Of a DNA stretch of 64,000 nt, positions 41,275 to 49,721 are shown in pieces; position 1 is the stretch's first letter, and each line of letters starts with the position of its first letter. The DNA lies in assembly GCF_000148645.1 (NCBI RefSeq), contig NC_014541.1:3805139-3869138 (forward strand), read 5' to 3'. Origin of the DNA: Ferrimonas balearica DSM 9799. Its GTDB lineage: Bacteria > Pseudomonadota > Gammaproteobacteria > Enterobacterales > Shewanellaceae. The notes under the pieces were generated by a model, which was not told the DNA's origin, searched no databases, and saw only the letters and a program-made list of their open reading frames with translations. Position numbers and translations under genes: made by a program.

Positions 41275-43716
41275 TCACTTGAGTGTGTCCTCAAACAATC
41301 GGTGGATACGGCGATATTCATCCAACCAGCTGGAGGGCTCACGGAAGCCGTGGGGTTCAACCGGGTAGATGGCGGTTTCGAACATCGGCTTCTCCAGTTC
41401 AATCAGGCGCTGCACCAGGCGGACGCTGTCCTGGAAGAACACGTTATCGTCCAGCACCCCGGACATGATCAGCAGCGGTTTCTCCAGCCCTTCGGCGTGC
41501 TCAATCGGCGAGCTGCGCTGATAGGCGATGGGGTCCACCTGCGGGGTGTTGAGGATGTTGGAGGTGTAGGGGTGGTTGTAGTGGGCCCAGTCGGTTACCG
41601 GACGCAGCGCCGCACCGGACTGGAACAGCTCCGGCTGGGTAAACAGCGCCATAAAGGTCATAAAGCCGCCGTAGCTGCCACCGTAGGTGCCCACCCGATT
41701 ACGGTCAACCGAGACGTTTTCGGCCATCCAGGCCACACCATCGGCCAGATCCTGCACCTCCGGGGTGCCCATCTGGCGGTAGATGGCGGTACGCCAGTCA
41801 CGGCCGTAGCCCTTGGACCCCCGGTAATCCATGTCCATCACCACGTAGCCCTGCTGGGCCAACAGGTTGTGGAACATAAACTCACGGAAGTAGCCGGACC
41901 AGCCGTAGTGGGCGTTCTGCAGGTAGCCCGCACCGTGGTTGAAGATCACCGCCGGGTAGCGCTGGGCCGGGTCAAAGTCCTTGGGCAGGTAAACGCGGGC
42001 GTAGACCGGGTCGGACTGGTGGCTGGAGGGCACAGCCACCACCTGAGGCGCCTGCCAGTCGTAGGCCAGGAACGCCTCTTTGGTGGTTTGGGTCAGTTGA
42101 CGGGCCTCGCCGCCGATGGCCTGAACGTACAGTTCCACCGGACGGGTGCGGCTGGAGTATTCCAGCAGCAGCTGTTGCTCATCCGGGCTCAGCTGGTATT
42201 CCAGCATCCCTTTCAGGTCCGTGAGCTGCTCCACCTGACCACTGGCCAGGGCCACGCGGAACACTTCGTACTGACCCGGGTGGTGGGGATTGGCTTTGTA
42301 GTAGAGGTGCTGGCCGTCGTTGGACAGGGTCAGGCTGCTGACCACCTGGCGGCCGCTCACCAGGGCATCGGCTTTGCCGCCCAGGGGCTTGAGGTAGAGG
42401 TTGGAGTAACCGCTCTGCTCAGACAGGAAGTAAAGCTTATCGCCCGCCCAGCCAAACTCGTTGTGGGTGTAGTTAACCCAGGCATCGTCATGCAGGCGGT
42501 GCTCGGTACGCAGCTTACCTTTGGCCAGATCAACCGACGCGATCCAGCGATCCTTGTTGTCCGCCGCTTCCAGCATCACCACCAGCTTGTCTTCGCCGGG
42601 GTGCCAGGCCATGGCGCTCTGGTTCCAGCCCCAATCCTCCATCAGACGGATGGTGCGCAGGGCGTTTTCGCTGTCATAGCGTTCGCCACGGGCCTCGGCA
42701 TTTTCCCGCTTAACCGCCGCCAGCACGTCCTCGTCGTAGCCTTCCAGCCCTTCCCAGGTCACGTTGACCTGCTGCTGGGTCCGGGTATCCAGCACCACCA
42801 GGCGGTGGGGCTTCACTTCGGCTTCCGCCACCCGGGCACGGGCCGGCACCGCATCCACGTAGCCGCGCTTGTCCAGGTAGTTGGGCATGATGTCGTGGTC
42901 GCTGCGCCAGCTGGCTTTGCTGTCGGTGACCGCCACCATCAGGTAACGGCCTGAGGGGGACACGGACAGCTCAACCAGCCGCTCATCGCCGCCCAGATAG
43001 AAGGGCTTGGGCGCCAGCGTGGCATCACTGGCCTGACGTTCGTTTTGCTGGGCGTGCTTCTGTTCGGCGTCACGATACTGCTGAGCCACGTAGTCGATCA
43101 GGCGAGCCTGCTGCTCAGCCAGAAAACCCTCTGCGGTTTCCGGCTCCGGCGCCGCTTCAAATTTCAGCTCCGCCAGCAGGGTGCGGGCTCCGGTGGCCGG
43201 GTCGATCAGTTCGATCCGCTCACCGGCCCAGGCCGCAATGCGACCGTCTTTCAGAAAACGGAAATCCTGCCAGCCTTTGCTGTCCCGGGTCAGCTGACGC
43301 ACGGTGCCGGTGGCCAGGTCACGGACAAACAGGTTGCCCTCGTACAGCCAGGCTTTCCGGTTGCCGCTGGCATCGGTTTGGCCCGGCTGGGATACCGCGC
43401 CCCACTGGCCCAGCGCCAGCTTTTGCGGGGCGCCATCCAGCGCATGCTGGTAGCGATCGCGCAGCTTACTGCCGTCCTGCTTACGCTGATAAAACACGCT
43501 TTGGCTGTCGTCGTTCCAGTAGGCGCCCATGGGGGCGTTACCGATCCAGTCCGGATCGGCCATCACCTGCTTCAGGGTGAGGGGCTGGCCCGGCAGTACC
43601 GGCGCCGCCAGGGAAAGTTGCGGGGAGGCTTGAGTGTCGGCCAGGGGGGCCTCAGGGTTCGAGGCACAGGCGCTCAGCAGGGAAACCAGGCTGCACGCGA
43701 CCATCCATCTTTTCAT
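41275..43716 (-). CDS. S9 family prolyl oligopeptidase-type lipoprotein
   Basis: An 813-residue peptidase with lipobox LLSAC (Cys at 16). Residues about 60-530 form the beta-propeller/DPP-IV-like domain with WAGDKLYFLSEQSGYSNLY and LEYQLSPDEQQLLLEYSS. The C-terminal alpha/beta hydrolase has the catalytic triad Ser in GGSYGGFMT, Asp in SGVLDDNVF and His in YPVEPHGF. The lipobox suggests periplasmic or outer-membrane anchoring, where it would cleave short peptides, often after Pro. Its own terminator follows the stop. ATG at 43716. Confidence 0.93.
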   Translation of the reverse strand: MKRWMVACSLVSLLSACASNPEAPLADTQASPQLSLAAPVLPGQPLTLKQVMADPDWIGNAPMGAYWNDDSQSVFYQRKQDGSKLRDRYQHALDGAPQKLALGQWGAVSQPGQTDASGNRKAWLYEGNLFVRDLATGTVRQLTRDSKGWQDFRFLKDGRIAAWAGERIELIDPATGARTLLAELKFEAAPEPETAEGFLAEQQARLIDYVAQQYRDAEQKHAQQNERQASDATLAPKPFYLGGDERLVELSVSPSGRYLMVAVTDSKASWRSDHDIMPNYLDKRGYVDAVPARARVAEAEVKPHRLVVLDTRTQQQVNVTWEGLEGYDEDVLAAVKRENAEARGERYDSENALRTIRLMEDWGWNQSAMAWHPGEDKLVVMLEAADNKDRWIASVDLAKGKLRTEHRLHDDAWVNYTHNEFGWAGDKLYFLSEQSGYSNLYLKPLGGKADALVSGRQVVSSLTLSNDGQHLYYKANPHHPGQYEVFRVALASGQVEQLTDLKGMLEYQLSPDEQQLLLEYSSRTRPVELYVQAIGGEARQLTQTTKEAFLAYDWQAPQVVAVPSSHQSDPVYARVYLPKDFDPAQRYPAVIFNHGAGYLQNAHYGWSGYFREFMFHNLLAQQGYVVMDMDYRGSKGYGRDWRTAIYRQMGTPEVQDLADGVAWMAENVSVDRNRVGTYGGSYGGFMTFMALFTQPELFQSGAALRPVTDWAHYNHPYTSNILNTPQVDPIAYQRSSPIEHAEGLEKPLLIMSGVLDDNVFFQDSVRLVQRLIELEKPMFETAIYPVEPHGFREPSSWLDEYRRIHRLFEDTLK

Positions 43717-43801
43717 TGTTATCGTCCTTGCTCGTGGCAGAGCGTGCGTTATACCACGTTGGCAAAGAGTCACACAAAGGCGTGCAACATTTGCTTACTT
43801 T

Positions 43802-44380
43802 TCAGCAACCAGAGAGGAAGTTATCGAGCAACTGCAGGCCCTGCTCGGTGAGGATCGATTCCGGATGAAACTGCACCCCCTGCACCGGCAGTTCACGGTG
43901 GCGCAGCCCCATGATCTCAATGGCACCGGAGGGGGCCTGGCACCATGCGGTCACCTCCAGGCAGTCCGGCACCGAGTCCGGGTCCACCACCAGCGAGTGG
44001 TAACGGGTGACCGTCAGCGGCTGCGGCAAACCATGAAAGACGCCCTGGTTGCGGTGTTCGATGGCGCTGGTTTTTCCGTGCATCACCCGTTCCGCCCGCA
44101 CCACGTCGGCGCCAAAGTGTTGCGCCAGGGTCTGGTGGCCCAGGCAGACACCGAGGATCGGCACTTCACCGGCAAAACGGGCCACCGCCGCCAGGCTGAT
44201 GCCCGCTTCGTCCGGGCTTTTGGGGCCGGGTGAGATCACCAGGTGGTCCGGCTGCAGCGCGGCGATGCCATCGAGGTCGATCTCATCATGACGACGCACC
44301 ACCACCTCCTGCCCCAGTTGCTGAAAATACTGCACCAGGTTGAAGGTAAAGGAGTCGTAGTTGTCGATCATCAACAGCAT
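43802..44380 (-). CDS. pabA: Aminodeoxychorismate synthase glutamine amidotransferase PabA
   Basis: A 192-residue class I glutamine amidotransferase that feeds ammonia to PabB for p-aminobenzoate and folate. Seen: [27 protein letters not shown], the nucleophile in GVCLGHQ, and the catalytic His/Glu in GVQFHPES. TrpG is very similar, but the nearby ast genes and the absence of trp genes match the Shewanella and enteric pabA locus. Confidence 0.9.
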   Translation of the reverse strand: MLLMIDNYDSFTFNLVQYFQQLGQEVVVRRHDEIDLDGIAALQPDHLVISPGPKSPDEAGISLAAVARFAGEVPILGVCLGHQTLAQHFGADVVRAERVMHGKTSAIEHRNQGVFHGLPQPLTVTRYHSLVVDPDSVPDCLEVTAWCQAPSGAIEIMGLRHRELPVQGVQFHPESILTEQGLQLLDNFLSGC

Positions 44381-44448
44381 GAGGGGATCCGCGCCAGTTT
44401 CGAGGCTGCGGATAATAGCAGGGCGGGACCAACATGGGGAACCGGTGG

Positions 44449-44470
44449 CCCCGCCCGGTTACGGGCGGGG
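44449..44470 (-). terminator. Stem-loop after the secreted protein gene
   Basis: CCCCGCCCG and CGGGCGGGG pair perfectly around four bases, 10 bp past the stop of the 44480-45070 gene. No T run follows, so it may be a factor-dependent or weak terminator. Confidence 0.4.
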
Positions 44471-44479
44471 GTGTAAAAC

Positions 44480-45070
44480 TTACTGGTAGCCCCAGGGCAC
44501 CGGCGGCAGGTCAACCGGTTGGGTCAGGTCGAAGTCCACTTTGAAGTCACGACCTTCCCGGGTCAGCTGGTAGGTGAACACCTCGGGATAGATGTACATG
44601 TGCCAGGTGTTGCCGTTGGACTGGGGGAAGCCAAGGCGGGTAAACAGGTCTTTGGAGTAGTCGTCAGCCGGGAACGACTGCGCGTTGGCCCAGCCTCGAT
44701 GCTGGGTATGCCCGCCGTACATGGTGGACTCATCGTTGCTGCCATCTTTATGGCGATGGTCATGCTTAAGCAGGATGCCGGCCCCGGTTTTGGTCAGGAT
44801 CCAGGTTCGGGAGTGGTTGTCCCCGACATGGAAGGGGATTTTGATCTGGTCATCCGTGCACTCGCGCACGTGCATCACCAGGCGCTGGTCACTAAAGCCG
44901 TCACCGGCGCGCCCGCCGGAGACCACGGTGCCCTGGTAAGCCTTGCCACAGTGGGCACGGATAAGGTCGAAAAACGCGTCCTGTTCAGGCACGGAGGTGG
45001 TAAAGGCACCCAGGCTGCTGGTGCTCAGCAGCAACCCCAGGGCGCCGCTGATGGCGGTGAAGATTTTCAT
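44480..45070 (-). CDS. Conserved secreted protein of unknown function
   Basis: A 196-residue protein with a clear signal peptide (MKIFTAISGALGLLLSTSSLGAF, split at the cut near residue 20). The mature part has a C..K..A.QGTVVSGG start, a polar HVRECTDDQIKIPFHVGD stretch, repeated His motifs (KHDHRHKDGS near 120), MYGGHTQHRGW and an aromatic end QPVDLPPVPWGYQ. Two Cys (about 42 and 75) could form a disulfide. The ordered His and Asp suggest a periplasmic metal or ligand site, but no named family is recognised. RBS AGGAG. It stands alone between a phosphoketolase and pabA. Confidence 0.75.
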   Translation of the reverse strand: MKIFTAISGALGLLLSTSSLGAFTTSVPEQDAFFDLIRAHCGKAYQGTVVSGGRAGDGFSDQRLVMHVRECTDDQIKIPFHVGDNHSRTWILTKTGAGILLKHDHRHKDGSNDESTMYGGHTQHRGWANAQSFPADDYSKDLFTRLGFPQSNGNTWHMYIYPEVFTYQLTREGRDFKVDFDLTQPVDLPPVPWGYQ

Positions 45071-45274
45071 TGTTATTCTCCTGTTGGCCCCCGGACTATA
45101 AAGAGCCATCCCGGCCCCTGGCAAACCGCCAGTCCGGCAGGAGATCGGGAAGATATCGATAACCGCAGGGGGATCCACCCAGCCGGATCCCAGCCAGGTG
45201 AGTATCCTCTTTGGTCATGGGGTTATACCGATGATCCTCCCGGATCCATCATGCCGCCAGTGCCACTGCCAGCC

Positions 45275-47641
45275 TTAGCGGGACCACACCCAGTCGGTGA
45301 TCTCCTGAGGGTCCACCCCATGCGCCTTGATGTAACTGCGGTGGTCCACCAGGCGCTGCAGCATATCGGTGGTGATCTCAATGTGCTGGGCATCGGTGAT
45401 CACCCCCTGCTGGAACGCCTTGTAGGCCATATCAACCACCAGGTGGTAACGGCTGGTGCCGTTACGAACGCCCATATCAAACGGCGTGGTGGTGGAGCCC
45501 TCCTCGACATACCCTTTGACCCGGCAACGCTTGATGCCCGGGTAGTTGAACAGCAGCTTATGGATGGTGTTGGGATAGCCGTGGTAGTTGATCACCACCC
45601 CTTTGTCTGACGTGAAGAACTGGTCGAGCAGCTTGGGCTTACGGCCATACTTGAGGCTGCCGATGCCGTCGGAGGTCAACTCTGAGATGTTGACGAAACG
45701 GATCCTCAGCTCCGGCAACAGTTGGCGGATGATCACCAGCGCCGCCATGCACTCCTGGGTCACGTAGTCACCGCAGGAGGCCAGCACCACGTCCGGCTCT
45801 TCATCCGAGGCAAAGTCCCAGATCATGATGCCCTCTTCACTCTGGCGCCGCGCCTCCTCGAGGGTCAGCCACTGGGGCAGGGTTTTCTTGCCCGCCACAA
45901 TCACATTGAGCTTGTCCCGGTCATCAAACGCCTTCTCCGTGTAGCACAGGGTGCTGTTGCCGTCTGCCGGCAGATAGGCGGAGATGATGGTGGGGTGCTT
46001 CTCCAGCATCGCCCCCAGCAGAGAGGGGTTCTGGTGGGAGTACCCGTTGTGGTCCTGCCGCTCCAGCAGTGAGGAGAGCACCACATTGCAGGCTGGAACC
46101 GGCTTACGGAACGGCACCCCCTGGCTGGCGTAGACGTATTTGCAGTATTGGTCGCACATGGAGGAGACCACCTGGGCGAAGGCTTCGTAGGTGGGGAACA
46201 TGCCGTGGCGTCCCGTCACCGTGTAGCCATGAAGCATGCCAAACAGCAGGTTTTCGGAGAGCAGCTCCATCACCCGGCCATCCCGGGCCATGTCCTGATC
46301 CCAGGGTTCTATCGGCCACTGCCAGGCCCGATCCGTCTCCTCAAAGACCGCCTGCAGTTGGTTTGAGTAGGTTTCGTCCGGGCTGAAAATCCGCAGATTG
46401 CGCTGCTTTGAGTTCAACCGGAACGCGTCCCGCATCCACTCGCCCATCTTGTTCATGGAGACCCCACGCTGACCTCGTGGCGTCTCCGGACCATAACTGA
46501 GCTGACGCAGGTCCGGCTTATTCAGTGGCCGGACAATCTCGCCGCCATAGGAGAGGATCTGGCGACCAATCCGCAGATGCTCGGGAGGGATTAAAGAGCG
46601 GATCTCTTTATCAAACTTCACCTCCCCTTCATTGGTGATCTTGTAGAGGTCATCAAACTGGTAACTCTCCAACCACTGGTTCAGCAGGGACAGGTGCTGC
46701 GGGTTGCTGGCCGCCTGGTTGATGATCACCTGGTGAGAGTCGCAGTTGCCCTCCAGTTTCTTGCCATCCGCCTCTTTGATCCCGGTCCAGCCTTTGGCGG
46801 TTCGCATGGCGATAAGAGGCCAGCGGGGCTTGCTGACATCCTCGCCGCTGCGGGCCCGGGTCTGGATCTCATCGATCGCTTCCATCGCCCGGTCCATGGC
46901 GTCCGCCATCTGGGCGTAGACGTCCTCCTTACGCTGATCGTCAACGATCAGCACTTCGTAGCCCAGCCCGGTAAACTCCATCCGGATCTCGTCATCATCC
47001 ATCCGGCCCAGTCGGGTGGGCCCGGAGATCTTGTAGCCGTTGATGTGCAGAATCGGCAGCACCGCGCCACAGGTTGCCGGGTTGACCAGACGATTGGCAT
47101 ACCAGGAGGCCGCCAGGGGTCCGGTTTCCGACTCCCCGTCACCGACCAGCACCACGTTGATCAGGTCCGGATTATCCAGCGCGGCCCCCCACCCCACCGC
47201 CAGGGAGTAGCCCAGCTCACCCCCTTCCAGGATCTGCCCGGGGGCCTCCGGGTTAGCGTGGGAGGGGTAGCCGTAAGCGGCGGAGAACTTCTCACAGATG
47301 TTGCGCATCCCCGCCTCGGAATAGGGGATGGTATTGGGATAGAAGTGGGACAGAGAGCCCTCAATAAACAGATTGGCCTGCACAGCGGGGAAGCCGTGAC
47401 CCGGCCCCACCAGATAGAGGAAGGGGCGCTGATGCTGACAAATAAGTCGGTTGATATGGGCGTAGACAAAGGCGATGCCGGGACAGGTTCCCCAATGCCC
47501 CAGCAGCCGGGGCTTGATGTCATCGTGCTGCAGCGGGCGCTTCAACAACACATTCTGCTTCAGGTAAATCTGTGCAACGGAGAGAAAATTGCTGGCGCGC
47601 ACCATCTTTTTCAGAGCGCTTAACTCTTTCTTGCTGGCCAT
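45275..47641 (-). CDS. Phosphoketolase (xylulose-5-/fructose-6-phosphate)
   Basis: A 788-residue thiamine-diphosphate enzyme that splits xylulose 5-phosphate or fructose 6-phosphate with phosphate into acetyl phosphate plus a sugar phosphate. Typical are LLGHWGTCPG, LVGPGHGFPA, the ThDP motif GDGESETGPLAASW, QDHNGYSHQNPSLL and YLPADGN. No separate acetate kinase or pentose genes are adjacent. Which sugar phosphate is preferred cannot be read from sequence. No RBS problem; ATG at 47641. Confidence 0.93.
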   Translation of the reverse strand: MASKKELSALKKMVRASNFLSVAQIYLKQNVLLKRPLQHDDIKPRLLGHWGTCPGIAFVYAHINRLICQHQRPFLYLVGPGHGFPAVQANLFIEGSLSHFYPNTIPYSEAGMRNICEKFSAAYGYPSHANPEAPGQILEGGELGYSLAVGWGAALDNPDLINVVLVGDGESETGPLAASWYANRLVNPATCGAVLPILHINGYKISGPTRLGRMDDDEIRMEFTGLGYEVLIVDDQRKEDVYAQMADAMDRAMEAIDEIQTRARSGEDVSKPRWPLIAMRTAKGWTGIKEADGKKLEGNCDSHQVIINQAASNPQHLSLLNQWLESYQFDDLYKITNEGEVKFDKEIRSLIPPEHLRIGRQILSYGGEIVRPLNKPDLRQLSYGPETPRGQRGVSMNKMGEWMRDAFRLNSKQRNLRIFSPDETYSNQLQAVFEETDRAWQWPIEPWDQDMARDGRVMELLSENLLFGMLHGYTVTGRHGMFPTYEAFAQVVSSMCDQYCKYVYASQGVPFRKPVPACNVVLSSLLERQDHNGYSHQNPSLLGAMLEKHPTIISAYLPADGNSTLCYTEKAFDDRDKLNVIVAGKKTLPQWLTLEEARRQSEEGIMIWDFASDEEPDVVLASCGDYVTQECMAALVIIRQLLPELRIRFVNISELTSDGIGSLKYGRKPKLLDQFFTSDKGVVINYHGYPNTIHKLLFNYPGIKRCRVKGYVEEGSTTTPFDMGVRNGTSRYHLVVDMAYKAFQQGVITDAQHIEITTDMLQRLVDHRSYIKAHGVDPQEITDWVWSR

Positions 47642-47791
47642 GTCTGCCTCGCTTTCACGATCGGAAGTGGGAGAGAACTTAGGCCGTTAAGGGTAGTTGG
47701 CTGGTCGCTGATTTGCGTGGAGGGACGGGGGGGAATCGCCAGATTCGATGGCGGGGCAGCTGTCCGCGGAGAGTGACGCCCCGACAGGCAT

Positions 47792-47821
47792 AAAAAAAGG
47801 GAGCCGATGGCTCCCTTTTTT
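47792..47821 (-). terminator. Terminator after grcA
   Basis: GGGAGCC-GAT-GGCTCCC (47799-47815) flanked by A7 and T6; it lies 13 bp past the grcA stop on the minus strand and could act in both directions. Confidence 0.85.
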
Positions 47822-47833
47822 GCGCCCTGACGC

Positions 47834-48259
47834 TTACAGGCTCTGGGTGAAGGTACGAGTGATAACGTCCTTCTGCTGCTCCAGAGTCAGAGAGTTAAAG
47901 CGCACGGCGTAACCGGATACACGGATGGTCAGCTGGGCGTTTTCGGACAGCACGTTGTAGTCGTCGTTGGACGCCTCACCGGCTTCGATACGCTCACGAG
48001 CCTGCATCACTTTTTCCAGAGTCTCACGCTTCAGAACGTTCACGTTCAGGTGCTGACCACCTTCACGCACCGGCGGAGCCTGTACGTTCAGTTCACGGGA
48101 CTCGTACTCGCCCAGTTCGGCCAGGGCAACCACCTGATCGGCCTCGTACTGAGACGCCGCTGCCAGGCAACGAGCCTGTTCGCTGGCGTCGTCGATCAGC
48201 CAGATGCTGTTGACCAGGTTGGGGTTCGCGGATTGGGTGATTTGAATGCCTTTAACCAT
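47834..48259 (-). CDS. grcA: Autonomous glycyl radical cofactor GrcA, enlarged form
   Basis: GrcA (YfiD) is a spare glycyl-radical domain that restores oxygen-damaged pyruvate formate-lyase. The 141-residue protein has [17 protein letters not shown], the radical loop [10 protein letters not shown] and the ending [11 protein letters not shown]. Compared with E. coli GrcA (127) it has about 16 extra residues (about 85-107) just before the radical loop. ATG at 48259 with GAGG upstream. A perfect CRP site lies 27 bp upstream, and a degenerate FNR-like site is further up (48326-48339). No pflB is in the window. Confidence 0.9.
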   Translation of the reverse strand: MVKGIQITQSANPNLVNSIWLIDDASEQARCLAAASQYEADQVVALAELGEYESRELNVQAPPVREGGQHLNVNVLKRETLEKVMQARERIEAGEASNDDYNVLSENAQLTIRVSGYAVRFNSLTLEQQKDVITRTFTQSL

Positions 48260-48285
48260 GGGGTACCTCTGGGCAAGCCAAATTG

Positions 48286-48301
48286 TGTGATAACTGTCAC
48301 A
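48286..48301. promoter_or_regulatory. CRP site upstream of grcA
   Basis: TGTGATAACTGTCACA is a perfect TGTGA-N6-TCACA. Its centre is only 34 bp from the grcA ATG, so a class II (-41.5) position would put the start inside the gene. It may therefore overlap the start site and repress, or the transcript may be leaderless. Confidence 0.75.
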
Positions 48302-48377
48302 CACCCTACCTGAATCCGGCCCATTTTTCTCGCGATCAATTCCCCCGCAAGCATGAGCAACCCTAATCCGAATGGGG

Positions 48378-49328
48378 TTATAAAATGCTGCTGGCAGAGT
48401 CCACAATACGCTGTGCTTCGGCCACAATGGCATTCACCAGTTTTTCCGACGCCGGCGGCTGGGTTCGGCCCTTCAGCGAAACAATACCAAAGGTGGCCTG
48501 AATCTCATCCAGATCCCCCACCCGAAGGACACCCAGTTTCTGATCCACCAACTCCTGGTGGACACTGGCCAAGGGCGTCAGTGCCACCAGATGGCTGTCA
48601 AACAGCGCCGGTTTCACGGACAGGAACTGGTCAAAGCGAACAATGCGTCGTCCGGCCACCATCGGCCCAAGGGTTAACCCCGGAATGTGGCGTTCCAGAA
48701 ATGCATCGGGCAAGTTCCGCGGCAATGCCAGCGGGTATTGCAGCAGGTCGCTCAGTTGCAGGTCACGGCGGGCCAGCAACGGGTGTTGAGGGTTGCAGCA
48801 CATCAACGCTGGCTGGGGCGCCAGAGGCACCACTTCCAGTGCCTCATGGTGGTCGAGCCCAGTGGCGGCCACCTCATCGATAAAGTAGTTGAGTTCACCC
48901 GCCTCCAGCCAGGCCAGAGAGCGACGCCAGTTGTCCACCCGCAGCTCCAGATTCAGGGTGGGGTGCTCACGGGTGAGCTCACCCACCACCGGGCCGATCA
49001 GAGTCTGAGCCGGAATGGGACTGGCCCCAAGGGCGATCTCACTCCAGTCACCGCTTTGCATCAGCTCCAGCTCCATATTGAGCTGCCTGACGTCCCGCAG
49101 GATCCGTTCACCGTGTCGCAATACCGACTCGCCATAAGGGGTTAACGCCACCCCACCCCGCTGACGGTCCAGCAGGCGAGCCTCCAGCAGCTCTTCCATC
49201 CGTTGAATGCTGCGGCTCAGACTCGGTTGACTCAAATGCAGCGCTTCCGCTGCGGCGCTAAAACTGCCTTTTCGGCACAGCATCAGGAAATGACGCAGGT
49301 GCCGGATCTCCATGGTATTCGTGCGCAT
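48378..49328 (-). CDS. LysR-type regulator 1, divergent from subtilase 1
   Basis: A 316-residue LysR regulator. The N-terminal winged helix reads [38 protein letters not shown], split about residues 10-48; the effector domain follows from about residue 95. The start MRTN is shared with the second LysR (55889-56845), so the ATG at 49328 is preferred over the internal one at 49313. It faces away from the subtilase across 393 bp, the typical LysR arrangement for a target gene. The effector is unknown. Confidence 0.9.
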   Translation of the reverse strand: MRTNTMEIRHLRHFLMLCRKGSFSAAAEALHLSQPSLSRSIQRMEELLEARLLDRQRGGVALTPYGESVLRHGERILRDVRQLNMELELMQSGDWSEIALGASPIPAQTLIGPVVGELTREHPTLNLELRVDNWRRSLAWLEAGELNYFIDEVAATGLDHHEALEVVPLAPQPALMCCNPQHPLLARRDLQLSDLLQYPLALPRNLPDAFLERHIPGLTLGPMVAGRRIVRFDQFLSVKPALFDSHLVALTPLASVHQELVDQKLGVLRVGDLDEIQATFGIVSLKGRTQPPASEKLVNAIVAEAQRIVDSASSIL

Positions 49329-49555
49329 CGTCGTCCTCTACTTCCCACTTCCCCATCGCACCAGGCGATAGCCGGGACATGCTCAGTTCTTGTTATCTAT
49401 GCCCTCTATACATTTCCGTGAGGCATTTTGTGTCTTCTGCATCGAATGGTAACAGAGCCATATGCACCAGTAACCTTTTTTTAACCTACCAAAAAACCCA
49501 GTTTGCTCGGGATTACCGTGGTAAGTGGCCCGCAATCAAAGTATGCACAATACGC

Positions 49556-49596
49556 ATAATTGTTACACGAATTTTGCATTGGATTGATAATTGTTA
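49556..49596. promoter_or_regulatory. Direct repeat ATAATTGTTA, 31 bp apart, upstream of subtilase 1
   Basis: ATAATTGTTA occurs at 49556-49565 and again at 49587-49596, a period of exactly 31 bp (about three helical turns). The second copy lies in GATTGATAATTGTTAATT, which also contains a T-N11-A type element. The region 49329-49721 is AT-rich, holds no gene, and probably carries the subtilase promoter and its LysR operator. Confidence 0.5.
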
Positions 49597-49721
49597 ATTC
49601 CGCAACATCAGATGCAGAGCAGTAAAACTGCCGGCTCTGGAGTCCCGTTGTTGCCACTTGGCAGGGAGAGCAATAACGACATGACCAGGGAACGCCCCAC
49701 TCGGGGCAAGAGGGTTTAACC

